Below, piece after piece: positions 58,155-64,000 of a DNA stretch of 64,000 nt. This DNA is from Micractinium sp. NFX-FRZ (Eukaryota > Chlorophyta > Trebouxiophyceae > Chlorellales > Chlorellaceae), in the NCBI GenBank assembly GCA_029339195.1, contig JAPTJF010000279.1:1-64000 (forward strand), given 5' to 3'. Below the pieces are notes generated by a model. It made no database searches. It was not told where the DNA came from and saw only the letters and a program-made list of their open reading frames with translations. Position 1 is the stretch's first letter. Every line of letters starts with the position of its first letter. Position numbers and translations under genes: made by a program.

Positions 58155-61100
58155 ATGTCCGGGCTGGCGCGCCTGTTTGGCGGCCGGCACTCCATCTTCC
58201 ATCTTGCCCACCAGAGGGCTTTTGGCTCGCCCTGCCGCTGTCTGGCAGTGTCGAGCAGAGCTGAAGGGTCCATTGAATCTGACGCCAGCGCAGGCGGCAG
58301 CCCAGGAGGCGCGGGCGGCAACGCCTCAACCACTGCCGCCGCTGCCGCCGCTGCCAGCGCACGCACAAGGCGGCAGGCACAGCCTGCCTCTGGCAGCGCG
58401 GCAGCCCGCCCCGCCAGGATGCGCGACTTCTTCGGCTGCTACCTGCTGGAGAGCAAGAACCCGCGGGGCAAGGGGCGCTCCTATGTGGGGTTCACGGTCA
58501 ACCCGCGCCGCCGCATAAGGCAGCACAACGGGGAGATTGTCAACGGGGCCTGCAAAACCAAGCGGTGAGCACTCCGCTTGTGGCACAGCCCTTGCACGGA
58601 TGATTGCTGATAACATATACACTGGTAGTCAGGAACACTTGACACAGCTGTAATCTGTGAAGTTAAAATGTACCAATGGCTCCCTGAGCTGGGTGCTGGG
58701 CAAGGGCGCTGTGTTGGCCGTGCTGGCCAGCTGCTTGCCTGCTGAGGGTTAGCGGACCACAGTCCTGGGCCCGCAGTTCCCACTCCCAACCCAGCGCCCC
58801 GGCACATGCACACCACCTGACGTGCCGCCTGTGTTGCTGCCCTGGCCTGCAGTCTGCGCCCCTGGGAGATGGTGCTTGTTGTGTACGGCTTCCCCACGCA
58901 GATCCAGGCGCTGCAGTTTGAGTGGTGGGTGTGGGTTCTGTTGGGGGTTCCCGGGCGGGGTGGGCGTGCCGGCGCGTGAGGGTTGGGGTTGGCACATGCA
59001 GGTCGAGGTGCTGCAGCGATGAGATTGAGGTGTATGTGGTTTGGGTGGCTGGGAGTGTGGTTGTATGGGTGGGCAGGTGATGTGGTGGCACGAGGATGGG
59101 TGCGTCCGCACGCTGGATGAGGCAGCAGGGTCGCAGCAAGGGGCAACCAGCCAGTGGGTCGGGGATACCTGGGAGGCTGCAGAGGTCAAGGGTGCTGCTG
59201 ACACAGTATTGCTGCAGGGGTGCTGCTCTTGAAGAACCGACTGGGCATGCCCCGCTCGGTGCGCTGTGCTTATGGTAGTCAACGCCCCGCTCCCCCTGCG
59301 CGTACCCTGGGCTGCTCACACCCTGCAGGGCATGGCAGCACCCCGAGAAGAGCCTGGACGTGAGGGCCATTGCAGCACGGCTGGGACGCCAGAAGCGCTA
59401 CGGAGTGTCTGGCAAGGTGGGGTGGGGGCGGCAGGGGGCGTGCTGCAAAGTCGCTGGGCGCAGCTGTAAGGCAGGGCCGGGGAGGGGTGGGAACGGGGCC
59501 GGCATTTGGGGAGGAGGCGGTGGGGGGCGTGCTGCAAGGTGGATGGGTGCACGTGCAAGGCAGGGCCGGAGTAGAGGGAGTGGGCACGTGCTGGGCATTT
59601 GGGGAGGAGGACGCGCAGTGTTGCCACCGCTGCCGAGGCTGCCCAGCCACTCGTTCCCCTCCTTGCCTTGCCCCAGGTGCCGTTGCTGAATGACATGCTG
59701 TGCAGCAGCCATGCTACCCCCGTATCTGCCCTCTCAAACCCCCACACACTCCCTTCCTCGGAGTTGTATCTGCAGTCAAACCGATTGTCTCCGACACCCA
59801 CTTCTCAACTGCTATCCCTGTCCACCTTGCCCCGAGTGCAGGTGCTGCTGCTGTTGGAGATGCCGGAGCCCTGCTGCTGCTACCCCTGTGCCAGTACCAC
59901 TCCTGACCCTTGGTCCCTCCTCCCACTGATCTCTCACTGCAGGTGCTGCTCCTGCTGGAGATGCTGCGGGCGGAGCCGTGGTGCTACTACCCCCTCACCC
60001 TGCAGTTCCTGTCGAGCACGCACGCCGCGCTGCGCGGGCGCGGCCCGCCGCCGCCGGAGCACATGCGGGTGCTGGTGGCGCCCATGGAGGTGCGCTGCAG
60101 TGGGGTATGGACATTTGCAGCCTGTGGGAGGCTGGGGCTGCATGTTCAGAGAGAGCCTGGGCAGTTGTGGGCTGGTGGCGCCCTTGGAGGCGTGTGTCAC
60201 AGGAGCTGCCGAGGCACCTGCTGGCTTGGGGATGCAGCCTTGGGATGGTGGTCGGGACGATGGAGCACATGCGGGTGCTGGTGGCGCCCATGGAGGTGCG
60301 CTGCAGTGGGGTATGGACATTTGCAGCCTGTGGGAGGCTGGGGCTGCATGTTCAGAGAGAGCCTGGGCAGTTGTGGGCTGGTGCCGTCCTTGAAGGCATG
60401 TGTCACAGGAGCTGCCGAGGCACCTGCGGGCTTCGGGATGCAGCCTCGGGGCGGTGGTCGGGACGGTGGAGCGCATGTGAGCGCTGGCGGCGCCCATGGA
60501 GGTGGGCGTCTGCCCTTGACAACAGTCTGGGAACCCGCTTGCTTCAGTGGTTTGTAGGCGCTGCTGCACGGCGGTGGCGGATGTGAGCCATAACACAATT
60601 CAGACTTGACCTGCCCCCTGCGTCTTTGTTTCCCTGGCTGCAGGCGCTGCCAGAGGCGGTGGAAGATGCGGAGGATCCGCCTGAGGCAGATGATGATGGG
60701 AGCCAGTCTGGGAGCGATGCAGATGGTGGGGGCGAGAGCAGCAGCATGCTGCAGCCGTCGCAGTCCGCCAGCATGCTGACGGTTGGAGGAGGAGAGGGGG
60801 CAGCGGAAGCAGCTCTCTACCAGCAGCAGCAGCAGCAGCAAGGGCTTCCTGGCCTGCATGGCGGCAGCAGCAGCGGCGACGACGACGATGGCACGTCACT
60901 GCTCCCGCTCAGCAGCCAGCAGCAGCCTGCAGAGGCGGCAGCTGGGGCGAAAGGCAAGGGTAAGAAGGGCGGCGGGGTGCGGGCCGCGGCGCGGGCCGCC
61001 GCTGCCTGCAAGCTGTGCGGCAAGGCAGCCAGCCGAACATGGATCCCCTGCACGTGCGGCATCCGCACGCATGTGGAGTGCCTGGCCCGCCACTTTTTGC

Positions 61101-62413
61101 ATCCTGAAGGGGGCCCCGGGGGCAGCAGCAGCAGCGGTAGCAGCGGCGGCGGCCTGCCCAGCCGTGGCGGTTGCCCAGGCTGCGGGGTGCAGATGAGCTG
61201 GATGGATGCTCTGGGCAGCACACAGAATGCGGGGTGGGACAAGAACAAGCAGCGCGGCAGGGGCAGGCGGGGCGCGTCCGCCGGGGCGGCGCCGGCAGGC
61301 GATGCCGATATCGCAGCTTCGCAGCAGCAGCAGCAGCAGCAGCCTGAAGCGTTGACAGTTTTGGACGTGGCAGCAGCGGGAAGCCGCAAGCCGCGTGGCC
61401 GGAAACCCGCAGCGCCCACTGCCGCAGCAGCAGCAGCAGCAGCCGATGAGCAGCCTGCAGCAGCGGCAGCGGCACAGGTTCCCAAGAGGCGCGGCCGGCC
61501 GCGGAAGCTGCAGCCGCTGCCTGGGCTGGACAGCAGCAGTGAGCCCAGCAGCAGCAGCCACTGGCAGCAGGAGGGGCGGGGGCAGGACGCCCAGCCGGCC
61601 CAGCCGCAGTGGCAGGGCTGGGTGCCTGCAGCAGCGGGGGCGGATGCAGCAGGGGCAGATCTATATGTGCCCGAAGCCCTGCCGTGGGACGACTTTGGCC
61701 TCAATTCACCGCCGGGCTCGCTGGCAGGGGCCTCCCCCGGTGCTACAGGCAGCCAACAGTCGTTGCCCTCACCCCAACAGCAGCAGCAGCAGCAGCAAAA
61801 CCAATGGCAGCAGCAGCAGAACCAGCGGCAGCAGCAGCAGAACCAGCAAGCAGAAGCTGTGGTGGTGCTGACAGACTCAGAAGATGAGCTGCAGCTGCCG
61901 CTGGTGCAGCGGTTGGCGCAGCAGGGCCGGCGCGGCGGCGGCGGCGACGGAAGCGGCAGCGGCGCTAGAGGAGCAGTAGCAGCAGCAGGGCAGTGCTTTG
62001 CCGGGGGGGCGAACCTTGCGTGGCAGGAGAAGCAGCAGGAGAACCAGCTGGAAGAGGAGCACGCGTCGCCTCGCCGAGGGCAGCTGGGCGCTGCGCCAGC
62101 GGCTGGGCAGGCAGGCGGCGGCGCTGCCATCGACTTGGTGAGCCCCTCGCCGCTGCCGCTGCGGGAGCGGCTGCAGCAGCAGCAGCGCGGCGTCAAGTCG
62201 CCCAGGGCTACCCCCTCGCCTGCTCCTCAGCGAAAGCTGCAGAAGCGCTTTGCTGCTGCTGAGCATGGTGAGCATGCTGAGCAGTCGGGAGCTGGGGAGG
62301 CGCCTCTGCAGGCGACGGCTGCGGCGGCCTCCCTGCTGGGCCGGAGTGCACCGCTGGCGGCAGCTCTTGCTGCTGAGGAGGATGACGTGATCGTCATTTC
62401 TGACAGCGAATGA
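58155..62413 (+). CDS. SLX1: SLX1-type GIY-YIG structure-specific endonuclease with long C-terminal extension
   Basis: Exons 58155-58564, 58853-58924, 59329-59416, 59943-60089, 60644-62413; 828 residues. SLX1, with SLX4, cuts branched DNA such as Holliday junctions and flaps. The GIY-YIG domain starts near 92 ([55 protein letters not shown]). The RING/PHD-like zinc finger lies at about 361-425 ([28 protein letters not shown]). SLX1 is usually about 280-420 residues. Here an acidic Ser/Asp/Gln stretch precedes the finger, and a Gln-rich tail adds AT-hook-like RGRPRKL (about 523) and PRGRKP (about 489), and SUMO-interaction-like [15 protein letters not shown] and a final VIVISDSE. The 88-residue N-extension is Arg-rich, like an organelle presequence; Met89 (58419) is an alternative start. 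Confidence 0.92.
59678..59895 (+). repeat. echoes of SLX1 exon 4 start
   Basis: CAG then gtgctgctgctgttggagat[g] at 59841 copies the true exon start at 59943 (VLLLLEM), followed by a degraded GAGCCCTGCTGCTGCTACCCC. A fainter copy lies at 59678. Both have acceptors. Confidence 0.75.
60057..60505 (+). repeat. 206-base tandem repeat spanning SLX1 exon 4 end and donor
   Basis: Units start at 60057, 60263 and 60469 (third partial). Units 1 and 2 are nearly identical and each includes [11 protein letters not shown] plus the GTGCGC donor and about 170 bases of intron. The period is 206. Confidence 0.92.
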
Positions 62414-63370
62414 GCACACTGGCAGGGGCCTTGAACGCAGCCATGCTTTGCGGCTTGTACCACTTACCGTGCACCTGTTCCTCTCATCGGCTTCACCTCT
62501 AATAAGAGGGGAGCCATTTTTGGGGGTGCCCGCCGCATGTAACGCCTCACCTTGCTTCTCCTTGCCCGCCGTCTGTGCCCCTCTGGTACGCCTTCATCGT
62601 TCGTACTGGCTCTGCCCACCACTCCCTATGCTGCTGTGTTCCTATTGCGAAACGACACTCCTCTGTGTAGCAACACGCCGACACCCTCAGGCAGCATTGC
62701 TGGAGCTGGCAAGCATTGAACTCCCACAACCCCTGCATGTGCAGCGGCGCATGCCGGCATATCATGCACGAGTCTCAGCAGTGGCATTGGAAGCGTGTGA
62801 GGCCCCAGATTTGATGTTTGGGCAGGCTGCAGTTGGTAGGTGGCAGCACTGCCCACCCACTGGAGACCTGCCGACGGCCGCTGCCGGCACCACATGTTCC
62901 GACTTGTCTTTGCCGCAAAGCAGCCCACGAGAGCAGCGCTGGTCTCTCACGGGTCTGACGGTACGGACGATCAGGCAGCCGCGTGCAGGATGTAGAGCTG
63001 AGAGAAGCTGGGTCCGGCTGCCAGCTGGAGGCGCGGTCGAGCTCCGCGGCCCGCTCCCTTCATCGGGAGCATCAACACCGCGGGCCCAAGATACACACGC
63101 GCGATCTACGTTTCGCAACTGCAACTGCTGAGGAGCTTTTCCCTGATCCCCGAGACCGCGGCACCAGAACTCCTCCCCTTTCGCTGCTGCAATCGCCCAG
63201 GTGCGTTGTCCGCGAACCTAGATCGCCGGCCTGCCGCCTTGCAGAGCGGCCGATGTGCCAGGCAGCGTGCCACTGCCCACCGCACCGCTCTGCCGGGCGG
63301 CAGTGGCGCCAGTGTGCCGCCGCATCCGCCCGACCAACTACTTGCTGTCCTGCAGCTCACAGGCACAGCC
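62414..63370. other. intergenic region, SLX1 3' end and J-protein promoter
   Basis: 957 bases. TGTAA at 62538-62542 ends SLX1. The rest shows no gene and presumably includes the J-protein promoter and 5' UTR. Confidence 0.5.
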
Positions 63371-63960
63371 ATGGTCCGCGAGACTGCCTACTACGACCTT
63401 CTGGGCGTTGCCCCAGGCGCCAGCGAGGCGGAGATCAAGAAGGCATACTACCTGCAGGCCCGCAAGGTCTGTCGGGCTGCCAGTGGTCGGGGGTTCAGAC
63501 GCCACCACGCGGCCGCCGGCGGCTGCTGTGCTGCGCATGCTGCCCCTCCTTCTTCTGCTGCTTTAGCAGTCCAGCCAGCCGTTCTGCGTCTCATATGCGT
63601 GTTGCATGTTGTGTGTTTGTTGGATGTTCACTGCAGTGCCACCCAGACAAGAACCCAGATGACCCCAATGCCAAGGCAAAATTCCAGGCAAGAGGCTGGG
63701 TACCCCACGAAAGGGACATGGATCAACTGGAGGGAGGGCAGCGTGGCGCGCCGTGTGGGCTCGGACCGCTGCCGATCGCTGCTGCCTCACTTCCAAGGCG
63801 TGTTGCCAGGCCCGCATGCCTGCCCGAAGCGCACTTTGCACGTTCAGTGGTTGGCATCACGTCAACGGCGTTCCCTCCATCGCTGCAGGAGCTGGGCACC
63901 GCCAACCAACTAAGCAGCGGCCCTCCTGAGTGGGCGCCTGCACAAGCCACTCTGCCCTGA
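63371..63960 (+). CDS. J-domain (DnaJ/Hsp40) protein, 5' part
   Basis: Exons 63371-63466 and 63637-63687 are secure: MVRETAYYDLLGVAPGASEA, EIKKAYYLQARK, then CHPDKNPDDPNAKAKFQ with the HPD tripeptide that stimulates Hsp70 ATPase. The second donor is GC (CAG|GCAAGA). An exon starting at 63889 reads ELGTANQLSSGPPEWAP and stops at 63960; compared with the usual helix IV pattern (x-L-x-x-A-Y-x-x-L-S-D-P) it is degraded, so it may be another intronic echo with the real third exon beyond the window. The gene is therefore treated as partial at the right edge. Its cytosolic or organellar class cannot be told from this part. Confidence 0.8.
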
Positions 63961-64000
63961 CCTACCAAACAAACACACCATGCCGGGTCGTGTTTCCTTT

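Noticed and set aside
59841..59900. Using the upstream acceptor as the real SLX1 exon 4
   Set aside because: The copy loses the family block after a dozen residues, whereas the exon at 59943 keeps [14 protein letters not shown].
60817..62196. 459-residue open frame on the minus strand opposite SLX1
   Set aside because: It is the antisense shadow of CAG/GCA-rich coding sequence, giving poly-Cys/Ser/Ala with no family pattern.

Overview
This window is nuclear DNA from a green microalga, most likely a trebouxiophyte of the Chlorella/Auxenochlorella type. The evidence is high GC, short spliceosomal introns in nearly every gene, TGTAA poly(A) signals behind many stop codons, glutamine/CAG-rich proteins, a plant-type pyruvate dehydrogenase kinase ending, a plastid ribosomal protein with a transit peptide, and a plant-type caleosin. 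I see no rRNA, tRNA, CRISPR array, virus or intact transposon. All gene models were built by hand from splice sites, reading phase and family motifs, and almost all of them close exactly in phase.

Layout, left to right: a secreted Cys-rich protein (+); caleosin (-); an NTF2/SnoaL-like gene with two alternative 3' ends (+); the F1-ATPase assembly factor ATP11 (-); a kinesin (+); plastid ribosomal protein L4 (-); a purple acid phosphatase (+); a secreted modular Cys-rich protein (-); a decayed copy of a transporter segment; a DMT/EamA-like membrane transporter (-); two tandem small SAP-like proteins (-, -); a GILT-type thiol reductase (+); the GTPase HflX (+); a TLC-domain membrane protein (+); a small secreted Cys-rich protein (+); an unrecognised 219-residue protein (+); a TENA/THI-4 protein (-); pyruvate dehydrogenase kinase (-); the SLX1 endonuclease with a long unusual tail (+); and a J-domain protein running off the right edge (+). 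Neighbours are often convergent or divergent with short spacers. Nothing suggests an operon or a single pathway, although several products act in organelles (RPL4, ATP11, PDK, perhaps HflX).

The most striking structure is not a gene. In more than ten genes the introns carry degenerate or near-perfect copies of the exon edge beside them, often including the splice site. These range from single 25-40 bp echoes to a 206 bp tandem array in SLX1 and an array in HflX. In one gene (6017-9048) the copy is a complete second 3' half in the same splice phase, giving two possible C-termini. GC-AG introns are also unusually frequent: five clear cases plus one weak one.
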